The notes beneath the pieces were generated by a model, which saw only the letters and a program-made list of their open reading frames with translations, was not told where the DNA came from and did not search any database. Positions 6,602-14,086 of a stretch of DNA of 16,184 bases are shown in pieces (within the stretch, counting starts at the first letter, position 1; every line of letters begins with the position of its first letter). A program made the position numbers and the translations under genes. Location: assembly GCA_028291445.1 (NCBI GenBank), contig JAQGIA010000056.1:1-16184 (forward strand). The letters are read 5' to 3'. The stretch comes from Belnapia sp. (GTDB lineage Bacteria > Pseudomonadota > Alphaproteobacteria > Acetobacterales > Acetobacteraceae).

Positions 6602-8221
6602 ATGGCCGAAGCGCCGACCCTGATCTGGAAGACCGATCATCAAGGCAAGTTGATCTACGCCAATCAACGTTTCGAAACCGTCTTCGGCAGGACAACGCGG
6701 GCGCTGCTGGGCGCCGGCTGGCAGTCGAGCATCGCGCCCGGCGGGTTGCGCCGGTTCCGCGCCGCCTTCCAGGCCGCGCTGGGCCGGCGGCACCGGTTCT
6801 GCGCCGAAGTCCAGGTGGTCGATGCGACGGGTGCGCTGCGCTGGCATCGCAGCGAGGCGATGCCGGTCCTGCATGATTCGGGCGAGCTGTTGGGCTATAC
6901 CGGCTGCAATGTCGACATCACCGATGCCAGGGCGGTGGAGGCCGCGCTGCGCGAGCTGAACGCCACGCTCGAGCGTCGGGTCGAGGAACGCACCGCCCAG
7001 CTCGCCGCCGAGGCCGCGGCCCGGGCCGCCGCGCAGGACCGGCTGCGCCATATCCAGAAGCTGGAAGCGCTCGGCCAGTTGGCCGGCGGCGTCGCCCATG
7101 ACTTCAACAATGCCTCCGCCGCCGTCCTGGCCGGCATCGCCCTGCTCGAGAAGCACCATTACGCGACGCTGGCGGCCGGCGGCCCGGGCGCGCTGCGGCT
7201 GTTCAACGGCCTCCGCGAGGGCGCCGAGCGTGGGGTGGCGATCAGCCGCCGGCTGCTGGTCTTCGCCCGGCGGGAGGAGTTGCACGCCGCCGCGCTCGAT
7301 CCGGGGGAACTGCTGCGCGCGCTTCGGGCGGTGCTGGCGAATGCGCTGGGCGCCGCGGTCCGGGTGGTCATCGATGTGCCGGCCGGGCTCCCGCCGCTGC
7401 AGGCCGACCGGGCCCAGCTGGAAACCACGCTGATCAACCTGGCGATCAACGCGCGCGATGCGATGCCGAACGGCGGGACGGTGACCTTGGGCGCGGCCTT
7501 CGACCACATCGATCCGGCCTGGCCGGCCGGCTCGGTCCGGCGCTCCCGCTCGAGCCTGGAGCCGGGCCAGTATCTGCGCCTCTGGGTCGCCGATACCGGG
7601 ACCGGCATGGACCCGGCGACCCTGGCCCGTGCCGCCGAACCTTTCTTCACCACCAAGCCGCGCAACAAGGGCACCGGCCTCGGCCTGTCGATGGCGGATG
7701 GCTTCGCCGCGCAATCCGGCGGGGCCATGCGGATCGAAAGCACGCCGGAGCAAGGCACCACGGTCACGCTCTGGCTGCCCCGGGTGCCCGGCGGCAAGCC
7801 GGTGGCCTCCCCACGCGACGAACTGGCCTGCCCGGGCCGCGCCCTGGTGGTCGAGGACCATCCGATGATGCGCCGCTTCCTGGTCGAGTGCCTGAAGCAT
7901 GAGGGCTGGGAGGTGCAGGAGGCCGAGGACGCCGGCCATGCCCTGGCCCGGCTCGATGCCGGCGAGCCCTATGACCTGCTGCTGACGGACCTGGTCATGC
8001 CGGGCATGGATGGCACGGCGCTGATCGAGGCCGCCCGGATCAAGCGCCCGAACCTCGCCGCGCTACTGCTGACCGGCACCGGCCAGGTCGCCGAGATCGC
8101 CCGCCTGGCCGAGCGCGGCGGCTTCGCCCTGCTGCGCAAGCCGGTCTCCCCGACCGAACTCGCCGAGGCGGTCGCCGGATTGATCGCCCCGCCGGCGACG
8201 GTGGCGGGCCTGGCCTCATGA
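6602..8221 (+). CDS. soluble hybrid sensor histidine kinase (PAS - HisKA - HATPase - receiver)
   Basis: The 539-residue product has a PAS domain (about 8-110, ending GYTGCNVDITDAR), a coiled-coil linker (about 112-150), a HisKA helix with the phosphoacceptor motif AGGVAHDFNN (H166), and an ATPase domain with N box NLAINARDAMPNGG (279-292), G1 DTGTGM (331-336) and G2 KGTGLGLSMADG (356-367). A receiver domain (about 412-535) follows, with VVEDH, phosphoacceptor D463 in LLTDLVMPGMDG, and K513. There is no membrane segment, so it senses something in the cytosol; the PAS domain lacks the LOV cysteine motif. An in-frame ATG at 6500 has a GGAG site eight bases upstream, but codon composition from 6500 to 6601 looks non-coding, so I prefer 6602, which lacks a Shine-Dalgarno. 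It heads the FIST/second-kinase cluster. The built-in receiver suggests phosphorelay or self-control. Confidence 0.92.
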   Translation: MAEAPTLIWKTDHQGKLIYANQRFETVFGRTTRALLGAGWQSSIAPGGLRRFRAAFQAALGRRHRFCAEVQVVDATGALRWHRSEAMPVLHDSGELLGYTGCNVDITDARAVEAALRELNATLERRVEERTAQLAAEAAARAAAQDRLRHIQKLEALGQLAGGVAHDFNNASAAVLAGIALLEKHHYATLAAGGPGALRLFNGLREGAERGVAISRRLLVFARREELHAAALDPGELLRALRAVLANALGAAVRVVIDVPAGLPPLQADRAQLETTLINLAINARDAMPNGGTVTLGAAFDHIDPAWPAGSVRRSRSSLEPGQYLRLWVADTGTGMDPATLARAAEPFFTTKPRNKGTGLGLSMADGFAAQSGGAMRIESTPEQGTTVTLWLPRVPGGKPVASPRDELACPGRALVVEDHPMMRRFLVECLKHEGWEVQEAEDAGHALARLDAGEPYDLLLTDLVMPGMDGTALIEAARIKRPNLAALLLTGTGQVAEIARLAERGGFALLRKPVSPTELAEAVAGLIAPPATVAGLAS

Positions 8222-8243
8222 ATGCCGCTCGTTCCAGATCCGA

Positions 8244-9491
8244 ATGGCCTTGCGGACTACCCTACGGACTGCCCCTGTGCGGGAGACTGCCTTGATCACC
8301 GTTGGCTATGCCAAGCATTCCGATCCCAAGGTGGCGGTGAAACGCTGCGCCGCGGCCCTGGGTGGCGGCCGGCCGCAGATGCTGCTCGCCTTTTGCGGCG
8401 GCAAGCTGGATGCCCATGCCGTGCTGGGCCAGTTGCGGGAGGAATTCGGCGACGTGCCGGTCTTCGGCGGCTCCGCCGCGGGCGCCATCGGCCGCGACGG
8501 CTTCGGCTACAGCGGTTTCGAGCTGGGCCTGGTCGCCTTCAACGATCCCGACGTGGCGCCGCAGGCGGTGGTGACGCGGGCCTTGCTGGCCGATGAGCAG
8601 GCCGCCGGGCATGATCTGGGATGCGCGGTGCGCGAGGTCGCGGCCAAGGGCGCCGTGGTGCTGCTGCTGTTCGACAGCGTCGTCAGCGCCTCGCCGCCCC
8701 GGCTGCACCATGCGAGCTCGATCGTCCGCGGCTTCCATGCCGGGATCGGCGACAAGGCCGTGTGCCTGCTCGGTGGCGGGCTGCTGACCGACATGAACCT
8801 TTCGGGCGGCTGGGTCTTCGATGGCGAGGGCGTCCTGAAACATGCCGCCATCGCACTGGTCTTCCCGCCGACGGTGGCGGTCGATACCGTAATCATGCAC
8901 GGCTGCCGCCCGGTCAGCGCCTTCATGGAGATCACCCGGATCGATGGGGCCGAGGTCTATGAACTCGATGGCCGGCCCGCCCTCGAGGTGATCGAGAAGA
9001 TGCTGGGCCTGCCGCTGGGCGGTACCCGTGGGCAGGAGCTTTCGCTGGTGGCGACCTTGGGACAGAAGCAGGGCGACCCCTTCGGCCCCTACGACGAGAA
9101 TGCCTATGTGAACCGGCTGATCCTCCGCGCCGATCCGGCGACCGGTTCGGTCAGCCTCTTCGAGCCGGATTTCGAGCGCGGCGCCCGGGTGCAGATCATG
9201 AGCCGCGACAATTCGCTGATGCTGGAATCCGTGCGCCGCGGCATTGCCGTGGCCAATCGCGACATCATCGGGCCGGACAGCCTGCTGGCGCTGTATATCG
9301 ACTGCGCCGGGCGCGGCAGCGCCCGCAGCGGCGCGCCGATCGAAGAGGCCGAGCTGATGCTGCGGGGGGTTGCCTCCGGCGTACCTTTCATCGGCTTCTA
9401 TTCCGGTGTCGAGATAGCGCCTTTCGCCGATGAGCCGAGCCGGCCACTCGACTGGACCGGTGTGCTGGCGGTGCTGCGGAGGCTTCGTTGA
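8244..9491 (+). CDS. FIST domain signal-sensing protein (FIST_N - FIST_C)
   Basis: The product is up to 415 residues and resembles FIST proteins: an N-terminal FIST_N part (about 17-240, with LLAFCGGKLDAHAV, FGGSAAGAIG and a central ALVFPP segment) and a FIST_C part (about 241-405, with YIDCAGRG, GFYSGVEIAPF and PLDWTGVL near the end). FIST is a predicted small-ligand sensor domain, often encoded beside histidine kinases or fused to signalling modules; amino acids have been proposed as ligands. There is no signal peptide or membrane segment. The start is uncertain: ATG 8244 gives the longest form, while TTG 8292, just before the first conserved strand LITVGYAKHSDP, has GGGAG six bases upstream and may be the true one. 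The gene begins 22 bases after the hybrid kinase and its stop overlaps the next kinase start. Confidence 0.9.
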   Translation: MALRTTLRTAPVRETALITVGYAKHSDPKVAVKRCAAALGGGRPQMLLAFCGGKLDAHAVLGQLREEFGDVPVFGGSAAGAIGRDGFGYSGFELGLVAFNDPDVAPQAVVTRALLADEQAAGHDLGCAVREVAAKGAVVLLLFDSVVSASPPRLHHASSIVRGFHAGIGDKAVCLLGGGLLTDMNLSGGWVFDGEGVLKHAAIALVFPPTVAVDTVIMHGCRPVSAFMEITRIDGAEVYELDGRPALEVIEKMLGLPLGGTRGQELSLVATLGQKQGDPFGPYDENAYVNRLILRADPATGSVSLFEPDFERGARVQIMSRDNSLMLESVRRGIAVANRDIIGPDSLLALYIDCAGRGSARSGAPIEEAELMLRGVASGVPFIGFYSGVEIAPFADEPSRPLDWTGVLAVLRRLR

Positions 9492-10846
9492 TGGCGACGA
9501 GCATGCCCATCGCCTCGCTCGGGCAGCTTGAGCGCGAGCTGGCCTATTACCGGCGGGAATGCAACGATCTCGGGTCCCGCCTGCTGCGGCTGCAGGAGGA
9601 GCAGAGCCAGGCCTTCCGCGAGGCCCGGCGTAGCCGGACCGTGGCGAAGCTGATCCGCGAGGCCTATCGGCTGGCGGACCAGGGTTCGACGGTCGAGCAG
9701 ATCGGTGCGCCGATGCTCGAGATTATCGTCGAGAACGCCCTCTGCGACGGTGCTGCCCTGCTGAAGCAGGAGCCGGGGGAGGAAGGCACGCTTTTCCGCA
9801 TCACCCATACGCTGGGCCCGACGGCGGCCGGGCCGGTCCGGGTGCCCTCGCCGCCCGAATTCTTCTTCACCACCTCGCGCTCGTCGATCGAGCCACCGAC
9901 CTATGAGCTGACCAGCATCCTGCGGATGCCGTATGTGCTCTGGGCCTTCGACCGCTCGACCGGCAATGCGCTGATCCTCGGCAACCAGTCCGAGAGCAAC
10001 GTCAGCCGGCCCTTCGAGGCGGGCGACCAGGAGCTCATCGAGGGCGCGCTGTCGGTCTATATCGACGTGCTCCTGCGCAAGCGGGCCGAGATGGAGCTGC
10101 GCGCCGCCAAGGCGGTGGCGGAGCGGGCGAGCGAGGCCCGGGCGCGCTTCCTCGCCACCCTCACGCATGAGCTGCGCACGCCGCTGAACGCCATCATCGG
10201 CTTCTCCGAGATGATGGTGCCGGAATCGCGCTACGTGCTGACAACGCAGGACCAGCTGCAGTATTCCGCGCATATCCTCGATGCCGGGCGGCACCTGCTG
10301 GAGTTGATCGACGGCATCCTCGACTATTCGAGCCTGGAGCAGGCCCTGCCGTTGCTGTCGTCGGAATGGCTGCCGGCCGGCAAGCTGCTGGCGGATACTT
10401 CGAACATCGTCGGCGGCATGGCCCGGCACCGGGAGGTGCTGGTCCAGGTGCGGCTGCCCGACCAGCCGATGGAGGTCTACGTCGACCCGCTCCGCTTCCG
10501 CCAGGTTCTGCAGAACCTGCTGGGCAATGCGGTGAAATTCGCTCCGGCCGGCAGCATCGTCGAGGTGGGGCTGGATCGCGGCGCCGATGGCCGCGGGATC
10601 TTCACCGTGCGCGACAGCGGCATCGGCATGCGGCCGGAGGATATTCCCCGCGCGCTGGAACCCTTCCAGCAGATCGACAGCAGCCTGGCGCGGGTGACCG
10701 GCGGTGCCGGCCTGGGGCTGCCGATCGCCAAGGGCCTGGCCGAGGCGCATGGCGGCTGCCTCCTCATCGAGAGCGCGCTCGGTGCCGGGACCACCGTCCG
10801 GGTGACCCTGCCGCCGGAACGGGTCCGCATCCGCCCCATGGGTTAG
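9491..10846 (+). CDS. soluble sensor histidine kinase with N-terminal coiled coil and GAF-like region
   Basis: The 451-residue kinase starts at ATG 9491, which shares one base with the FIST stop (TGATG); GGAGG at 9478-9482 supports that start. Residues about 10-50 are a charged coiled coil, and about 55-195 look like a GAF-type sensory domain (weak assignment). A short coiled linker leads to HisKA with THELRTPLNAIIGFSE (H226). The ATPase domain has the N box QNLLGNAVKFAP (341-352), G1 DSGIGM (375-380) and G2 GGAGLGLPIAKGL (404-416). All catalytic motifs are intact. No membrane span or receiver is present, so a partner must accept the phosphate; the receiver of the hybrid kinase upstream is the only one in the window. 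Tight coupling to FIST suggests this kinase reads the FIST protein's state, which is inference. Confidence 0.93.
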   Translation: MATSMPIASLGQLERELAYYRRECNDLGSRLLRLQEEQSQAFREARRSRTVAKLIREAYRLADQGSTVEQIGAPMLEIIVENALCDGAALLKQEPGEEGTLFRITHTLGPTAAGPVRVPSPPEFFFTTSRSSIEPPTYELTSILRMPYVLWAFDRSTGNALILGNQSESNVSRPFEAGDQELIEGALSVYIDVLLRKRAEMELRAAKAVAERASEARARFLATLTHELRTPLNAIIGFSEMMVPESRYVLTTQDQLQYSAHILDAGRHLLELIDGILDYSSLEQALPLLSSEWLPAGKLLADTSNIVGGMARHREVLVQVRLPDQPMEVYVDPLRFRQVLQNLLGNAVKFAPAGSIVEVGLDRGADGRGIFTVRDSGIGMRPEDIPRALEPFQQIDSSLARVTGGAGLGLPIAKGLAEAHGGCLLIESALGAGTTVRVTLPPERVRIRPMG

Positions 10847-10882
10847 CCACCGGGGCCAACCCACGGGCGGGCTGGTACAACG

Positions 10883-10911
10883 GGCCCAGGCGGCACGGGA
10901 CCGCCCGGGCC
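10883..10911. terminator. hairpin between convergent kinase and desaturase genes
   Basis: GGCCCAGGCGG (10883-10893) and CCGCCCGGGCC (10901-10911) form an 11-bp stem with one A-C mismatch and a 7-base loop in the 78-base convergent gap. It could stop transcription from both sides. No T-run is present on either strand. Confidence 0.55.
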
Positions 10912-10924
10912 TCGGGGCTGGCCA

Positions 10925-12112
10925 CTATCGTCCGATCGACTCCGGTCTGGTATTGGCCAGGCTGCCGAGATTCTGGTCGATCGCCGAGAGCAGGCCCCAG
11001 TTCTCCAGGTAGCCGGCCGGGAAGCCGGGCGAGCCCGCATCGAGGTCCTGCTGCCGTGCATGGATATAGGTGGTCCAGCGCCGGGTCGCCGGCTTGCGAT
11101 GATGGAAATCATGGCAAGGCGCATCGCCGACCAGCACGAAAAGCCGGACGAAAAGCTGCACCGTCAGCATGTCCAGCCACCAGCCCGCCCATAGCAGCAG
11201 GCCGCGCGGCGTCGTCGCCCGCACCGCCGGCGGCATCACGCCGGGGAAGACGCCGGCCGTCGCGTGGCAGACGAATTCGCGGTCGCGCGCCGCGATCATC
11301 TCAGGCTCGGGGAAGCGGTGCTCGCAGAGGATGCGGAGCACCGTCGCCGCCTGCAGCAGCACCGTCACGGGCAGCACCCAGGCAACGCTGAATTCCAGCA
11401 GCGTGCCGGTTGCCGCGGCGAGGAGGATCGCCGCGGTCCAGGCGAAGCGGCCGACCCGGTCATGCGCCCGGTCGCCGGTGAACAGGCTGGCGCGGATGCG
11501 CCGCAGCAGGAAGCGGCCATGGAAGCCCGGCGAGACCAGCGCCCAGGCGACCCGTCGCCACAGCAGGCGCTTCGGGATGCCGGCCTCCAGCCCACACATC
11601 CCGAGCACGAAATCGGCGAATTCATCCTCCTCGGTCAGCAGCTTCTTCGGGCTGTGGTGCAGCATGTGCTCGTGCTGATAGTCGTCGAAGCGCTTGAACA
11701 GCAGCAGCGCCGAGATCAGCCGCCCGACGCGGCGGTTCCGCTCGCGGGTACGGAACACGGTGCCATGCGAGCAGTGGTGGAAGACGACCACCTGGAACAA
11801 CCCGAGGCCACAGCAGCTCGCCAGCAGGCCCAGCGGCACCAGCAGCCAGAAAAGAACGGAAAGATCACCGAGGATGAAGGGGCTGAGGGTTACGGCGCAG
11901 CCGCCGAAGGTCCAGCCAAGGGCACTTGCTACGAAGGATGTGGCCGACCGCTCGGCTGGCGTCTCGCCCGGTGCCGGTTTTGCGGTCAACCAAGTGAGAA
12001 AGGGTTGTATAATGCCTGGCAAAGATCCCGCCATGCGGGTGCGGGGGTCTTCGATTTCCGCTGCCGACGCCAAAAGTGGGGCAGCCAGGTCAGATGATCT
12101 CACAAAGGTCAT
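10925..12112 (-). CDS. membrane fatty acid desaturase family protein
   Basis: The 395-residue protein has several hydrophobic segments (about 60-110, 225-262 and 305-330) and three histidine clusters typical of membrane di-iron desaturases/hydroxylases: HHCSH (112-116), HEHMLHH (147-153) and HDFHH (334-338), plus an isolated CEHRF (264-268) before box III. These would bind the di-iron centre on the cytoplasmic face. The likely reaction is oxygen-dependent desaturation or hydroxylation of a lipid or related hydrophobic substrate, but the substrate class is not determinable here. The frame is open to 12163, but I chose ATG 12112 because GGAG lies eight bases before it (12121-12124). No ferredoxin, reductase or lipid gene is adjacent. 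It is convergent with the second kinase and stands alone on its strand. Confidence 0.8.
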   Translation of the reverse strand: MTFVRSSDLAAPLLASAAEIEDPRTRMAGSLPGIIQPFLTWLTAKPAPGETPAERSATSFVASALGWTFGGCAVTLSPFILGDLSVLFWLLVPLGLLASCCGLGLFQVVVFHHCSHGTVFRTRERNRRVGRLISALLLFKRFDDYQHEHMLHHSPKKLLTEEDEFADFVLGMCGLEAGIPKRLLWRRVAWALVSPGFHGRFLLRRIRASLFTGDRAHDRVGRFAWTAAILLAAATGTLLEFSVAWVLPVTVLLQAATVLRILCEHRFPEPEMIAARDREFVCHATAGVFPGVMPPAVRATTPRGLLLWAGWWLDMLTVQLFVRLFVLVGDAPCHDFHHRKPATRRWTTYIHARQQDLDAGSPGFPAGYLENWGLLSAIDQNLGSLANTRPESIGR

Positions 12113-12295
12113 TAGTTGCGCTCCGTACTCGCCTGTTGAGCTATAGCGCGTCCAGGAGCACAAGGAGCGAGGAACGATGCAGTCTCGAAGTTTGTACAGT
12201 TGCGTGACGGGATAAGGGTTCGTTAACGTCGATTTATCGAACGCATGGATAAGCGTGTTGAAACATATGCTATTCGGCCAAGCCTATCGTTTCAA
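12113..12295. promoter_or_regulatory. lower-GC region upstream of the desaturase gene
   Basis: This 183-base interval should hold the desaturase promoter and the end of the small unknown gene's transcript. It is AT-richer at 12181-12300. It includes TCGAT-TT-ATCGA (12229-12240), a possible operator, the palindrome GCTATAGC (12140-12147), and a 12-codon plus-strand ORF starting at 12177 behind AAGGAG. No convincing -35/-10 pair could be assigned. Confidence 0.4.
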
Positions 12296-12595
12296 TTAGG
12301 ATAATCCAAGCCGGGCCGCCCAGCCCCCTGCAATGCCGACCGGCGGCTTACCGAGACGGGTCCGGTTGAACCGTTCCGCCACCACTTCCGGCATCACGAC
12401 CGGGCCGCAGTAATCGGAGCCGCGCATGTCCTCCGCGGAGCAGACCACGATCCCGTCCTCCCACTCCCGACGGTCGATGGCATCCGGCCAGTCATCGCCG
12501 CGCCACAGCAACGGGCGCAACCCGGTTGCATCTTCCACCCAATGCCAGCCGCTGCGTTCGGGGCAGTTCGGCACCCCATTCCAGAGACTCCTCAT
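12296..12595 (-). CDS. small tryptophan-rich hypothetical protein, 99 residues
   Basis: I do not recognise a family. The start ATG 12595 has AGGGA about six bases upstream; an in-frame GTG at 12610 would add five residues. Codon composition is strongly G/C at third positions, in contrast to the flanking DNA, which supports real coding. It has seven tryptophans, including GWHWVED (16-22) and LLWRGDDWPD (29-38), two cysteines around DMRGSDYCGP (57-65 and C53 nearby), and no signal peptide or membrane span. The pattern of short aromatic strands suggests a small compact beta-rich domain. It lies alone between the desaturase and a long gap, on the same strand as the desaturase but 183 bases upstream, so co-transcription is possible but unproven. 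Confidence 0.72.
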   Translation of the reverse strand: MRSLWNGVPNCPERSGWHWVEDATGLRPLLWRGDDWPDAIDRREWEDGIVVCSAEDMRGSDYCGPVVMPEVVAERFNRTRLGKPPVGIAGGWAARLGLS

Positions 12596-13129
12596 GTGGT
12601 TCCCTATCACCGGCTGAAAGGTTGCTGCACGTCGCGGAAGGAGCGCATTCCAGGATGGCGTATCGATGGCCAGCCCTTGGCCGGTCTGCGACCTATCCAG
12701 CCAGATCGGACTGGGGAGCCGCCTGGGAATTCTACTTGCAATATCGCAACATATTGATCAGATTCATTACGGAGACACAGAATCGGGGTGCGCCGAGAAG
12801 CTTCCCGGCGTATCGAGCGGCGCTGCTCAGCCGATAGTGATAGTCGTTCTTGGGGCAAATCCGCCAGCACGACGCCGCTGCCGTTCACATCATTAACGAC
12901 ATTTTGTCAGTTACGTCTCAATTTTTCCACCAAAGTTGATGAGCCGCCGGGCAAATTCCAGCGAGCGGATAAAGTGCATCCGGCCGGCGCATGCAAGGAC
13001 TGCTTGGCGACGCCCGTCATACCGGCGCCGGCCGTTACGTTTTGCGAAGCGCAACGGCTGCTTCCGTGAACAACGCCTTCGACGGGCCGCCGCTGCCTGA
13101 TCGTCGAATGTGGAGGTTGGGCCTGGGTG
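12596..13129. other. 534-base intergenic region without a convincing gene
   Basis: The left part should hold the promoter for the small tryptophan-rich gene. The middle (about 12725-12920) is the AT-richest stretch near here and contains the near-palindrome TTGCAATATCGCAA (12736-12749). The right part (about 13010-13108) is rich in short palindromes: CCGGCGCCGG (13022-13031), TTGCG-AAG-CGCAA (13042-13054) and TTCGACG/CGTCGAA (13078-13084 and 13102-13108), the last a possible weak terminator for the binding-protein gene. Several short ORFs cross the region but show mixed third-position composition. Confidence 0.5.
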
Positions 13130-14047
13130 TCAGGTCCGGGCCAGGGCCTCGGCGACGATCCCATTGTCCGCCGTGGCGGCGAAGCCCGGACGGCGGGTGA
13201 TGGCCCCGGCCGAGAGCATGGCGGTCTCCAGTCGGGTGAAGGCCTCCTCCGGATAGAAGGGGTCCGCGGTCCAGAGTCCGATGGACTGGTACCGCCCCAG
13301 GCAGCGGGCCAGGCGGGCCGGCGGCATATCCGGGAAATAGGCGGCGATGGTCGCGGCGATCGCCTCGGGCGGGCTGGCGGCGACCCAGGCCAGGGTCCGG
13401 GCAAGGCCGCGCAGCATCGCCTGGAACTCGGCCCGGCGGGACTGCATGCGTTCGGTGCTGCTGGTGAAGCTGGTATAGCCGGTGACCCCGCGCCGCGCCG
13501 CGACATGCCAGACATGCGCGGCGCCGCTCTCCTCGGCCAGGGTCACGAAGGGCTCGAAGACCTGCACCACGTCGAGCCGGCCGGCGGCAAGGGCCGCGAG
13601 ATTGTCCGCCATGCCCTGGTCGGTCACCCGGGTCAGGGTGGTCGGGTCGAGACCGGCCTGGCGGATATCCTCCTGTAGGGTCCACCAGGGCGTCGGCACC
13701 TCGGCCACGGTGCCGAAGCGAAGCCCGGCCAGGTCGCGCAAGGTGAAATCCGGGCGCGGCGTCCGGCCGAGCAGGAAGAAGGGATCGCGCATCACCACCG
13801 CGCCGAAATTGCGCAAGGGGCTGGCGGGATCCGCTTCATGCGCCAGCAGGATCCGCATCGGTCCGCCCCAGGCGAGGTCGGCAACCCCGGCCAACACGGC
13901 ATCCTTCGCATTGGCCGGGATGGTGCCGGTGCGGAGCGTCACCGCGACGCCTTCCGCGGCATAATCGCCACGTGCCAGCGCGGCGTAGAAGGGCGCATAG
14001 AAGACCGCGCGGAAGGGTTCCTGGAGGGTAATCGGGTGCAAGGTCAT
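13130..14047 (-). CDS. NMT1/THI5-like (SsuA-type) binding protein lacking a signal peptide
   Basis: The 305-residue product begins MTLHPITLQEPFRAVFYAPFYAALARGDY, the typical first strand and helix of NMT1/THI5-like periplasmic binding proteins. It continues with AVLAGVADLAWGGPMRILL (50-68), LRDLAGLRFGTV (103-113) and NLAALAAGRLDVVQVFEPF (149-167), all family-like. Normally such proteins deliver sulfonates, nitrate or thiamine-precursor pyrimidines to an ABC transporter. Here there is no signal peptide and no ABC permease or ATPase gene nearby. The start ATG 14047 is 39 bases from the divergent Bug gene start, so an upstream leader peptide is unlikely, although the frame is open upstream. No clear Shine-Dalgarno is seen. 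It may be a cytosolic binding or enzyme-like relative, or rely on another export route. Confidence 0.85.
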   Translation of the reverse strand: MTLHPITLQEPFRAVFYAPFYAALARGDYAAEGVAVTLRTGTIPANAKDAVLAGVADLAWGGPMRILLAHEADPASPLRNFGAVVMRDPFFLLGRTPRPDFTLRDLAGLRFGTVAEVPTPWWTLQEDIRQAGLDPTTLTRVTDQGMADNLAALAAGRLDVVQVFEPFVTLAEESGAAHVWHVAARRGVTGYTSFTSSTERMQSRRAEFQAMLRGLARTLAWVAASPPEAIAATIAAYFPDMPPARLARCLGRYQSIGLWTADPFYPEEAFTRLETAMLSAGAITRRPGFAATADNGIVAEALART

Positions 14048-14086
14048 GGGCGGCAGATTGGCGCATTCCTTGCTCGGCCAAAAGCC

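Noticed and set aside
6366..6623. Short plus-strand frames in the gap before the hybrid kinase
   Set aside because: Low third-position G/C, no good ribosome site and no family signal.
9398..10864. 488-residue minus-strand frame opposite the second kinase
   Set aside because: GC-driven shadow frame; its translation has no recognisable domain, whereas the plus strand carries a complete kinase.
12607..12888. 93-residue minus-strand frame whose TGA overlaps the GTG at 12610 of the small tryptophan-rich gene
   Set aside because: Third-position composition is mixed, there is no recognisable domain and it crosses the AT-rich gap; the overlap is probably accidental because ATG 12595 has the better ribosome site.
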